A stretch of DNA of 36,637 nucleotides from Rhodopirellula sp. (GTDB lineage: Bacteria; Planctomycetota; Planctomycetia; Pirellulales; Pirellulaceae), in NCBI GenBank assembly GCA_002701385.1, contig NZVD01000071.1:96569-133205 (forward strand). The letters are read 5' to 3'. Position numbers and translations under genes: made by a program. Below are positions 7,488-14,128 of the stretch, in pieces (position 1 is the first letter of the stretch; the number at the start of each line of letters is the position of its first letter). The notes beneath the pieces were generated by a model that was given only the letters and a program-made list of their open reading frames with translations, did not search any database and had not been told where the DNA came from.

Positions 7488-8519
7488 CTAGTCCTGAATC
7501 GTCACTACTGCTTTGATGACGCCCGTTTCTGGTTTGGTGTAGGATTCAAATACATTGGGTAAATCTTCTAGTGTCGTTCGGTGTGTGATCCACGGGCGTG
7601 TATCGATTTGACCGTCTTCGATGAGCTTGATAATACGGGCGAAGTCACTTGGCAGAGCGTTGCGGGAGGCAAGTAAGTTCATCTCCTTGGCATGCAGCCA
7701 GCGATGAGGGAAGACGATTTCACCGAGAGTGATACCGACGTAGACCAATGTGCCGGTGTGAGCGACGTAATTCATCGCATTTGCCATGCTCTGCGCATTC
7801 CCCGTCGCATCGATCACAATCGTTGGCAACTTACCGCCATTGATATCCCGTAATGCCTGTTCTTCAGTGTCATCTCCTTTGAAAGTCACGGTGTTTTCAA
7901 CACCCATGTTGTCACGACAGAAAGCGAGGCGATCCTCATTCATATCCATGACGATCATTTTGGCGGGAGTCAAACGAGTGAATTCGACGCAGGTTAATCC
8001 GATAGGCCCGGCACCAATGATCAACACCGTGTCGTCCGCTGTAGGCTTGGCTCGGTCCACAGCATGACAGCCGATTGCCAGAGTTTCCACCAATGCGAGC
8101 TGTTCCATTTCCAACCCGCCGTGCGAAGGATGTAACTTGCGAGCGGGAACAATGAATCGTTCTCTCATCCCGCCATCGGTGTGAACCCCCAGGACTTCCA
8201 GATCGTCACAGCAGTTGCCACGCCCACGCTGGCTCGCAAAACTATCTTCGTTATTGATGTATGGCTCGACGCTACAGCGGTCTCCCGCTTTGACATTTTC
8301 CACATCTTCGCCGACCTCAAGAACTTCAACTCCTAATTCGTGGCCCGGAATTCTGGGGTAGCTGTAGAACGGGAACTTTCCTAAGTATCCGCTGATATCA
8401 GTTCCGCAAATGCCAACACGGTGTACAGCAACAAGCGCTTCACCAGGCCCTGGAGAAGGAGCTTCGTCAACCTCGATGGTTTTAAAGTTTTTCGGTTCTT
8501 CTAATAGAATGGCTCTCAT
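7488..8519 (-). CDS. Zinc-type alcohol dehydrogenase (MDR), L-galactonate 5-dehydrogenase (LgoD)-like
   Basis: This is a 343-aa medium-chain dehydrogenase. Catalytic zinc ligands are Cys38 (VGICGTDI) and His60-Glu61 (IPGHE). The nucleotide-binding loop is LIIGAGPIGLT. The stretches around the first ligand, LEVLGVHTDGGM, IDATGNAQSM and SRNALPSDFA resemble E. coli LgoD/YjjN as I recall it, which oxidises L-galactonate to D-tagaturonate. The structural-zinc lobe is unusual: where a CxxCxxC cluster is expected it reads NNEDSFASQRGRGNCC, with only Cys103-104 left. It is first in the operon, 91 nt ahead of the IolO-like gene. Another possibility is an IolM-type inositol-pathway dehydrogenase, but no IolG or IolN is present here. 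Confidence 0.78.
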   Translation of the reverse strand: MRAILLEEPKNFKTIEVDEAPSPGPGEALVAVHRVGICGTDISGYLGKFPFYSYPRIPGHELGVEVLEVGEDVENVKAGDRCSVEPYINNEDSFASQRGRGNCCDDLEVLGVHTDGGMRERFIVPARKLHPSHGGLEMEQLALVETLAIGCHAVDRAKPTADDTVLIIGAGPIGLTCVEFTRLTPAKMIVMDMNEDRLAFCRDNMGVENTVTFKGDDTEEQALRDINGGKLPTIVIDATGNAQSMANAMNYVAHTGTLVYVGITLGEIVFPHRWLHAKEMNLLASRNALPSDFARIIKLIEDGQIDTRPWITHRTTLEDLPNVFESYTKPETGVIKAVVTIQD

Positions 8520-8554
8520 AATGGTGCTTTATCTAAAGGTAGTAAAGAGTGTCG

Positions 8555-8574
8555 GTTACACCGATGTTTGTAAC
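8555..8574. promoter_or_regulatory. Operator-like inverted repeats upstream of the L-galactose-type operon
   Basis: GTTACA-N8-TGTAAC (8555-8574) is a perfect 6-bp inverted repeat. It overlaps a second one, TCGGT-TAC-ACCGA (8552-8564). Both lie 33-55 nt before the first gene, at or just downstream of the predicted transcription start, a common place for a repressor site. No regulator gene is in the window. Confidence 0.4.
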
Positions 8575-8582
8575 TAGCTTCC

Positions 8583-8611
8583 ATTATGTTCTGTCTTGTT
8601 CTTTTGTTGAA
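8583..8611 (-). promoter_or_regulatory. Candidate promoter of the sugar-acid operon
   Basis: Read on the minus strand, a TTCAAC hexamer (8611-8606) is followed after exactly 17 nt by CATAAT (8588-8583). The spacing is ideal and the -10 is one base from consensus; the -35 is weak. It lies 64 nt upstream of the LgoD-like start. Confidence 0.35.
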
Positions 8612-8650
8612 CCGTACGGGCGGGAAGTAGATCAGATTTTTGGGCGCATA

Positions 8651-8684
8651 AAAAAAGAGGTGCTAGTGAAAGCACCTCTTTTTT
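8651..8684 (-). terminator. Rho-independent terminator after the Spy-like gene
   Basis: A perfect 14-bp inverted repeat (8651-8664 and 8671-8684, stem core GAGGTGCT) with a 6-nt loop ends in six T residues on the minus strand. It begins 16 nt after the stop of the upstream minus-strand gene. Its A-tract would also let it act on plus-strand transcripts. Confidence 0.88.
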
Positions 8685-8700
8685 GTGAGCTCTTACCTGA

Positions 8701-9576
8701 TTAGAGGCTTGGTCGCTGACCGGGTTGCCCACCAGGACGCTGGCCTTGCCCAGGTCGCTGCCCTTGAGGGCGTTGACCCTGTCCAGGTCGCTGGCCTTCA
8801 GGCCGCTGAGGTCGTAAGTCTTCTCGGGAAATCTCAAAAGGTTTCCCTTTCATTCCTTCGAACTGCTTCTTTTGAGCGGCTGTCAAAGTGCCGACAATTT
8901 TTTCTTCAGCTTCCTTTTGAACAGCCTGCATCTTTTCACGAATCTCAGCCATGAGTGCCTGGATTTTTTCACGGTCACCGCCGAGTTGTTGGAATTGTTC
9001 ACGAACACCGCTGAACATCTCCTGAGATTTTTCACGAGTTCCGTTAGTGATCTCTTCGAATTTAGCCTTCTGAGTATCAGAGATTTTAAGTTTCTTTTGG
9101 ATGGGCTCTAAGAGCAGAGCGCCCGTGCCTAAAAGCTGAAGCCGGATCTCTTCGAGCCGTTCAAGCTGTGGAGGTAGCAGGATATCGCTTACTGCTGCGT
9201 TAACTTTCTTTTGAGTCTCTTCAGAGCTCTTCCGGAACTTTTCAAATAGTTCACGTCGTTGTTCATCTGTGAGTTCACGGAAGTTGGGGCGCTCACCTTG
9301 ATTAGCTCTAGCTTCCGAGCGAATTTTATTTACAGCTTCCTGGATTTCCTGAACTTGCTCGTCGAAGATTTCTGCTTCAGCGCGAACTTTCTCAGACTGA
9401 AGGAGTTGAGAGATGGAAATGTTGTTTTGCTGACCGCCACCGCGACCACCAAATTGACCACCGCCTGGACGCTGACCGCCACCAGGACGTTGTCCGCCTG
9501 GCTGAGCCTGAACAGCCGGAATGATGAGGAGGGACATCATTGCTACTGCTAGGGTATAGAATTTGAATCGTTTCAT
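8701..9576 (-). CDS. Secreted Gln/Gly/Arg/Pro-rich protein with Spy/LTXXQ-like helical core
   Basis: I chose the ATG at 9576 (291 aa) because AGGA precedes it and the signal peptide MKRFKFYTLAVAMMSLLI... ending AVQA then starts at residue 1; an ATG seven codons earlier would swallow that RBS. After cleavage come GQRPGGG repeats, then an almost wholly helical, charged segment (about residues 45-250). It contains LTDEQRRELFEKF, ILLPPQLERL, LKISDTQKAKF and LTAAQKKQFEGM, which fit the LTxxQ pattern of periplasmic Spy/CpxP chaperones. The tail is again GQRPGQ repeats. Such Gln/Pro/Arg tails may bind polymers or the cell wall, but this is inference. It has its own terminator and is transcribed away from the SDR gene. 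Confidence 0.75.
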   Translation of the reverse strand: MKRFKFYTLAVAMMSLLIIPAVQAQPGGQRPGGGQRPGGGQFGGRGGGQQNNISISQLLQSEKVRAEAEIFDEQVQEIQEAVNKIRSEARANQGERPNFRELTDEQRRELFEKFRKSSEETQKKVNAAVSDILLPPQLERLEEIRLQLLGTGALLLEPIQKKLKISDTQKAKFEEITNGTREKSQEMFSGVREQFQQLGGDREKIQALMAEIREKMQAVQKEAEEKIVGTLTAAQKKQFEGMKGKPFEISREDLRPQRPEGQRPGQGQRPQGQRPGQGQRPGGQPGQRPSL

Positions 9577-9659
9577 TAGGGAAGTCCTGCTACGCATAAA
9601 AAAGGGTTTTTATTTTGCTCGTATTGTTTGAACACTTCGACAGAACCACGGGTTTCGTC

Positions 9660-9676
9660 GAATTATCAAATAATTC
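9660..9676. promoter_or_regulatory. Palindrome in the divergent intergenic region
   Basis: GAATTAT-CAA-ATAATTC is a perfect 7-bp inverted repeat in an AT-rich stretch. It sits between the divergently transcribed Spy-like gene (start 9576) and the SDR gene (start 9811), so it is placed to control one or both. Operator function is inference. Confidence 0.3.
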
Positions 9677-9810
9677 TTAAATAATCAATCCTATAACATA
9701 ACCTGTTTCTGCGGTGAATGCAGGGCTGCCTGTTTGGCTTCGATTGATATCCGGAATAGGCAAAGCAAATATCATTGAAAAGATAAGGTTTGGAGTTTCT
9801 ATTAGGGCTT

Positions 9811-10539
9811 ATGAAACAAGTAGCACTAATTACCGGAAGTAGTCGTCGAAGAGTCGGCTTTAGATTGGCCCAATACCTAAAAGAACGTGAGTATTTCGTC
9901 GTATTGCACGGTTTGAAAAACACGGATTGTGGTCAGCAGTTAGCGGAAGAGCTGGGAGAAAACACATGTTTTTATACGGCAGACGTGACTTCCGAGCGAC
10001 AAGTCGATCTTTTAGTCACTGAGATAGTTGAGAAATATGGCCGGATTGACGCTCTAGTGACTCTTGCATCGCTATGGGAACCTACTCCATTGCAAGAGCT
10101 ATCTGCTGGTGATTTGCTGAAGCAACTTCAGGTTAATGCCCTAGGCACTGTACTTTGTGCTCAAAAGGTTGGTTTACAAATGGTAAAGCAGGAGTCGGGT
10201 GGATCGATTGTGACTGTCGGTGATTGGGCCGTTGATCGTCCTTATCCTGGTTATTTAGCCTACTTTTTGTCAAAAGCGGGCATCGAGTCAGCTACCAAGG
10301 CTTTGGCGGTTGAACTTGCCTCGATGAACTCCAAAATTCGAGTAAATTGCATTCACCCAGGGAATATTCTCTTCCCAGATGACCTGGCTTCTTCAAAACG
10401 CCATGAAATTGAATTGGTGACACCCACTCACCATGTCGACGATCCCGAAGCTTTCTGCCATGCCGTCGAATTTTTCCTTGGAAATCAAATGGCAACTGGC
10501 ACATCGATCACGCTCGACTCTGGTCGTTCTCTAACTTAA
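9811..10539 (+). CDS. Short-chain dehydrogenase, pteridine reductase (FolM/PTR1)-like
   Basis: The ATG at 9811 gives 242 aa beginning MKQVALITGSS; an earlier TTG in frame lacks support. The cofactor motif is TGSSRRRVG, close to the TG(x)3RR(x)G of pteridine reductases and hinting at NADPH. The catalytic triad reads Asp138-Tyr151-Lys155 instead of the usual Ser-Tyr-Lys. The spacing (13 and 4) equals that of PTR1 (Asp181, Tyr194, Lys198). Family members reduce dihydrofolate or dihydromonapterin/biopterin to the tetrahydro form in the cytoplasm. The gene stands alone, followed by a nested inverted repeat. General SDR membership is certain; the pteridine assignment rests on the D-Y-K triad. Confidence 0.75.
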   Translation: MKQVALITGSSRRRVGFRLAQYLKEREYFVVLHGLKNTDCGQQLAEELGENTCFYTADVTSERQVDLLVTEIVEKYGRIDALVTLASLWEPTPLQELSAGDLLKQLQVNALGTVLCAQKVGLQMVKQESGGSIVTVGDWAVDRPYPGYLAYFLSKAGIESATKALAVELASMNSKIRVNCIHPGNILFPDDLASSKRHEIELVTPTHHVDDPEAFCHAVEFFLGNQMATGTSITLDSGRSLT

Positions 10540-10554
10540 ATCTCCCAACAAGTG

Positions 10555-10602
10555 CCACCCACCCTGATCTCACCGAGATTCAAAAGTAGTTCAAATGGGT
10601 GG
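10555..10602. repeat. Nested inverted repeat after the SDR gene
   Basis: CCACCCA (10555-10561) pairs perfectly with TGGGTGG (10596-10602). Within the loop, ATCTC-ACC-GAGAT (10567-10579) forms a second hairpin. It starts 15 nt after the SDR stop and is followed by TTCTAATTTATT, only a weak T-rich tail. It may help end the SDR transcript. Confidence 0.35.
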
Positions 10603-10878
10603 TTCTAATTTATTGACATATACTGCCATTATGACGCAACTCAATGCCGAAGTGGCATCTTTGATGGTTGCTCGCATTTTTTATTGGTTGTCGGATTAGA
10701 TTCTGTTGAGGGATCCTTGAGATTCTGAGTGATTCTTCAGTTAGAAGACGGAAGATGGTGATTCTCATAAAATCAAGTGTTTTATACGGTTTTTGATATT
10801 TGAGAGCGAAACGGGATGAATGGGTGTCACTTAATCTGGGGCTGTTTCAGTGGGATTGGAGTGAGTGGCACTGGTTTT

Positions 10879-10894
10879 TGGCATGCTGATTGCA
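10879..10894 (+). promoter_or_regulatory. Sigma-54 (RpoN) promoter of the hsp20-peptidase pair
   Basis: TGGCATGCTGATTGCA matches the -24/-12 pattern TGGCAC-N5-TTGCA, with the invariant GG and GC exactly 10 nt apart. The -12 GC at 10892-10893 predicts a start near 10905, 40 nt before the hsp20 ATG. RpoN promoters need an AAA+ activator bound upstream; repeated motifs are present there. Confidence 0.65.
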
Positions 10895-10944
10895 TTCTTC
10901 GGGGGTAGAGAAGTTATAGTGCCGAAATTTAGGAGACTAAGATT

Positions 10945-11376
10945 ATGTTGATTACACGTAAAAGTCCGTTTCATGCCGAGTTGAGTTGGTTGCAGGACGA
11001 GATGAACCGAGTGTTTGGTTTAGAGACTCGTGCCAATCAGTCAGGTCAGCAAACTCTCGAACCAAACGTCTCAATCTGGGAGCAGGATTCAGGGTTTGTC
11101 CTTGAGATGGAGTTGCCAGGATTTGCTCAGGAAGACGTAGCTATCGAGATCCTGCCGACCGGAGTTCTGTCCGTCGAGGGCGAACGCTCGGCTCCGGAAT
11201 CCCGAGATGGCAGTCTCGTGTCAGGCTACCAGCGATATGGGAAAATTAAGAAAGAATACAAACTTCCTACTACAGTTGATTCCGATACGGTCGATGCTAA
11301 GTTGATCAATGGATTGCTTACGATCACATTGGGGAAGAAAGTTAAGGCAAAAGCGCGTAAAATAGATTTGGCCTAA
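10945..11376 (+). CDS. Small heat shock protein, Hsp20/alpha-crystallin family
   Basis: The 143-aa product has the standard layout: a short N-terminal arm (about 1-40), an alpha-crystallin domain (about 41-130) and a short C-terminal tail. Family motifs include VLEMELPGFAQEDVAIEI, GVLSVEGERS and LINGLLTITLGKK (the classic GxLxIxxP/NGxLxxxL-type elements). Such proteins are ATP-independent holdases that keep unfolded cytoplasmic proteins soluble. The start is set by AGGAGA eight nt upstream, which lies in the loop of a weak TTAG/CTAA hairpin. Transcription is probably from the sigma-54 promoter at 10879-10894, unlike the sigma-32 or HrcA control usual in proteobacteria and Firmicutes. It is followed after 34 nt by a membrane peptidase gene. 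Confidence 0.95.
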   Translation: MLITRKSPFHAELSWLQDEMNRVFGLETRANQSGQQTLEPNVSIWEQDSGFVLEMELPGFAQEDVAIEILPTGVLSVEGERSAPESRDGSLVSGYQRYGKIKKEYKLPTTVDSDTVDAKLINGLLTITLGKKVKAKARKIDLA

Positions 11377-11410
11377 CCTTAGTTCCATATTCATTGAGGA
11401 ATGACATACC

Positions 11411-12127
11411 GTGTTGTTTTATGATTACCAATACATCATCTGGGTATTACTACCGTCACTTTTGATTTCCGGCTTTTTCAGTATGCGAGTGAAAGCTGCT
11501 TTTAATAAGTACTCGCGTGTTGGGTCCATGAATGGATATACCGGAGCTCAGGCAGCACGGATGTTATTAGATCGTGCAGGTTTGCAGCACGTCGATGTGG
11601 TGCAAACCGCCGGTCTGCTTTCTGATCACTACAACCCAGTGTCCAAGCAATTAGCTCTGTCTTCCAAAGTGTATACAGGTACTTCAGTCGCCTCTATAGG
11701 TATCGCTGCTCATGAAGCCGGACACGCTTTGCAAGACGCAGAAAATTATGGCCCACTGCGGTTACGGTCAAAGCTCGTGCCCCTATGTTCCATTGGTAAT
11801 TCACTGGGCTACATCGTGATGGTGCTTGGACTGGTCATGTTGTACGCGTCCGGCGGTGTAGGAGCTGGTAAAACAGTCGTTTACATTGGGGCCGGTTTGT
11901 TTAGTCTCGTACTGCTATTTCAGTTAGTCACTCTACCAGTGGAATTTGACGCAACAAAGCGAGCCAAGCAGATCGTGCTCGACGCGGGAATCATTTACCC
12001 GGAAGAACGTCAGGGTATGGACAAAGTCTTGGGTGCTGCCGCCATGACCTATGTGGCAGCGATGGTAACGACACTATTAACGCTGGCCTACTATCTCATG
12101 CGTGTTGCTGCTGTTTCACGAGATTAA
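11411..12127 (+). CDS. Zinc-dependent membrane metallopeptidase, YugP family
   Basis: This 238-aa integral membrane protein has an N-terminal membrane helix (about 8-25), a middle cytoplasmic or membrane-flanking part with the zinc motif HEAGH (in IGIAAHEAGHALQDAE), and two or three further hydrophobic helices. That matches the YugP/DUF PF04298 family of about 225 aa. The PVEFDATKRAKQI segment holds the third-ligand region. The start codon is GTG at 11411 with GAGGA upstream; the nearby ATG at 11421 is out of frame. It is probably cotranscribed with hsp20, suggesting a joint role in protein quality control at the membrane. Its substrates are unknown. Confidence 0.9.
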   Translation: MLFYDYQYIIWVLLPSLLISGFFSMRVKAAFNKYSRVGSMNGYTGAQAARMLLDRAGLQHVDVVQTAGLLSDHYNPVSKQLALSSKVYTGTSVASIGIAAHEAGHALQDAENYGPLRLRSKLVPLCSIGNSLGYIVMVLGLVMLYASGGVGAGKTVVYIGAGLFSLVLLFQLVTLPVEFDATKRAKQIVLDAGIIYPEERQGMDKVLGAAAMTYVAAMVTTLLTLAYYLMRVAAVSRD

Positions 12128-12188
12128 CTGAGCCAAATTACCTCGTCCGCGAGATTTAGTCCTGCTTGGATTTACTCACTAGGACTCT

Positions 12189-12228
12189 GTGGTACATTGA
12201 TTGAAGTCAATCCAATCAAATGCACCAC
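12189..12228. promoter_or_regulatory. Inverted repeats just upstream of the sulfatase
   Basis: GATTGA-AG-TCAATC (12199-12212) is a perfect 6-bp palindrome. It is enclosed by a near-perfect outer repeat, GTGGTACATTGATT (12189-12202) against AATCAAATGCACCAC (12214-12228), with one mismatch and one bulge. The block ends 14 nt before the sulfatase ATG, so it could be an operator or an mRNA leader hairpin near the RBS. Confidence 0.4.
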
Positions 12229-12242
12229 GGAGAACCTGAAGT

Positions 12243-13955
12243 ATGCATCGCTTTCTTATTCTGCTTGTATTTGCCGGCTGGACGCTTCCAGCGATGGCGA
12301 AAGAAAGTCAGCCTAATGTCATTGTTGTAATCACAGATGACCAGGGCTACGGAGACGTGGGAGCTCATGGGAACTCCATGATCCAAACACCCAATCTCGA
12401 CGTATTGCATTCGCAAAGTGTCCGTTTGACCGACTACCACGTCGACCCCACCTGTTCGCCGACTCGAAGTGCATTGATGACCGGACGCTACTCGACTCGC
12501 ACCGGCGTCTGGCATACCATCATGGGCCGCAGCCTGATGAACAGCCAGGAATACACCGTTGCAGAAGTCTTTCGAGATGGCGGCTATACCACTGGCATGT
12601 TTGGTAAGTGGCACTTAGGCGACAACTATCCTGTTCGGCCTCAAGATCAGGGGTTTGACTACACCTTCATCCATGGTGGTGGTGGCGTTGGACAGGGCCC
12701 AGACTACTGGGGAAACGACTACTTCGATGACACCTACTGGAGAAATGGGAAACCGGAAGCTCAAACAGGTTATTGCACCGACGTCTGGTTTAACGATGCT
12801 CTTAAGTTCATCGAGCGAAATCGCAAAAAACCGTTTTTTGCCTACATCTCTACCAATGCTCCTCACGGTCCTTATCTGGTAGCCGAGAAGTACTCTGATC
12901 CCTACAAAGAAAAAGGTGTGGGTTCACCTCAGGCTGAATTCTATGGGATGGTTGAAAACATCGACGAGAATATGGGGAAATTGATGGCGAAGCTTGATGA
13001 ATTGAAGATTGCCGACAACACGATCCTCATTTTTACCACCGACAACGGAAGTGCCGCAGGTTGGCGGCCTACGAAGAACGGAACCTGGAAAGGGTTTAAC
13101 GCAGGTATGCGTGCCGGTAAAGGATCTAACTTTGACGGCGGTCATCGTGTCCCGATGTTTATCCGCTGGCCCAATGGTGAACTCACCGGCGGTCGGGATG
13201 TTGATACGCTTTGTGCCCACATTGATGTGTTACCAACTTTGGCAGAGCTCTGTGCCTTGGAAGACGTCCGAGCGAGTGACCGGGACGGCGAAAGTCTGAA
13301 GTCAATCTTGTACGGTGATAAAGAATCCTTACGAGACAGAATCCTAACGGTGCACTCTCAGCGAGTAGAAAATGTTGAGAAGTATCGAAATTATGCAGTT
13401 ATGTCAGAACGCTGGCGTTTACTGAACCAAAACCAGTTATACGACATCAAAGCAGATCCGGGGCAAGAGAATAATGTATTTGAAAAGCATCCGGACGTGG
13501 CAAAAAAACTTTCTGATGCGTACGAAGCCTGGTGGAAGAGTCTCTCGCCAGCATTTGATATGACCGTCCGCATCGGTGTCGGTTACAAAGCGCAGCCCGA
13601 GTCATTGCTTCATTCTCATGATTGGCATACCAACAATACCAATACTCCGTGGCATCAAAATCATGTCATGAGCGGCGCGATTGGTAATGGCTACTGGGCG
13701 CTGGATATCGCCGAGAATGCTAAGTATCAAATCGAGCTTCGACGTTGGCCTCGTCACGTGGACAAAGCGATGGACGCTGTGAGTGCGACCATCGAAATCG
13801 GGGGGCAAAGCATCACTCAGGAAATCCCAGCCGACGCAACTTCCGTTGTCTTCGAAGTTGAATTGCAACAAGGCGCAAATGATCTCCTCACCAAAATGAA
13901 ACTTAAAGACGGTAAGGTGCGAGGAAGTTACTTTGCTTATTTGAAAAAGCAGTAA
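12243..13955 (+). CDS. Secreted sulfatase (FGly-dependent, Cys type) with C-terminal beta domain
   Basis: This 570-aa sulfatase has a signal peptide (residues 1-19, ending PAMA). The metal site begins at Asp32-Asp33 (TDDQGYGD). The formylglycine motif is CSPTR with Cys71, a Cys-type site needing the aerobic FGE maturase. Further family blocks are GKWHLGD, FTTDNGSAAG and FDGGHRVPMFIRWP. The last ~120 residues (from about 450) form a predicted beta-rich extension after the standard sulfatase C-subdomain. It probably acts in the periplasm or outside on sulfated glycans. It is monocistronic with inverted repeats before the ATG. The nearby L-galactose-type operon raises the possibility of algal galactans, but the target is not determined. 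Confidence 0.93.
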   Translation: MHRFLILLVFAGWTLPAMAKESQPNVIVVITDDQGYGDVGAHGNSMIQTPNLDVLHSQSVRLTDYHVDPTCSPTRSALMTGRYSTRTGVWHTIMGRSLMNSQEYTVAEVFRDGGYTTGMFGKWHLGDNYPVRPQDQGFDYTFIHGGGGVGQGPDYWGNDYFDDTYWRNGKPEAQTGYCTDVWFNDALKFIERNRKKPFFAYISTNAPHGPYLVAEKYSDPYKEKGVGSPQAEFYGMVENIDENMGKLMAKLDELKIADNTILIFTTDNGSAAGWRPTKNGTWKGFNAGMRAGKGSNFDGGHRVPMFIRWPNGELTGGRDVDTLCAHIDVLPTLAELCALEDVRASDRDGESLKSILYGDKESLRDRILTVHSQRVENVEKYRNYAVMSERWRLLNQNQLYDIKADPGQENNVFEKHPDVAKKLSDAYEAWWKSLSPAFDMTVRIGVGYKAQPESLLHSHDWHTNNTNTPWHQNHVMSGAIGNGYWALDIAENAKYQIELRRWPRHVDKAMDAVSATIEIGGQSITQEIPADATSVVFEVELQQGANDLLTKMKLKDGKVRGSYFAYLKKQ

Positions 13956-14128
13956 CCAGTTAGACGAATAGTTAGGGTTGTAACGGTCGCTTGCTTTAAT
14001 TTGCGCATCTTTCCTGGTTTTCCCATTCTCTTCATTTCCACGGCATTCGTTGTGAACTATCCTAAAGGGATATCTGAACTGCGCGTTGTTTGCGCTCATT
14101 CAATGATTACGTCGTAGGAAAACGTTCC
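13956..14128. other. Intergenic region between sulfatase and metalloprotease
   Basis: This 173-bp gap shows no convincing gene or terminator. It begins with CCAGTTAGACGA (13956-13967), a 12-mer also found beside the 16-bp tandem repeat at 31793-31824. The metalloprotease Shine-Dalgarno, AGGAA, is at 14116-14120. Confidence 0.4.

Larger units (their letters stand above)
10540..10944. other. 405-bp noncoding region upstream of hsp20
   Basis: No coding potential was found. From left to right it holds: a nested inverted repeat after the SDR gene; a small inverted repeat ATGCC-N5-GGCAT (10644-10658); four copies of GATTCT (10699, 10721, 10731 and 10760); a sigma-54-type promoter (10879-10894); and a Shine-Dalgarno (10931-10936). 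The size and layout suit a sigma-54 promoter with upstream activator sites. Confidence 0.6.

Noticed and set aside
2962-8519. Annotation as a standard L-fucose pathway
   Set aside because: The reductase, mutarotase and lactonase would fit, but no L-fuconate dehydratase or KDF aldolase is present, while UxaE-like and LgoD-like genes are. Not fully excluded.
10613-10630. TTGACA followed by TATACT as a sigma-70 promoter
   Set aside because: The two hexamers are adjacent rather than 16-18 nt apart, and no good -10 lies at the right distance.
13602-14099. 165-codon minus-strand frame over the sulfatase 3' end and intergenic region
   Set aside because: Mostly antisense to the well-supported sulfatase, composition unlike a protein family, no RBS.
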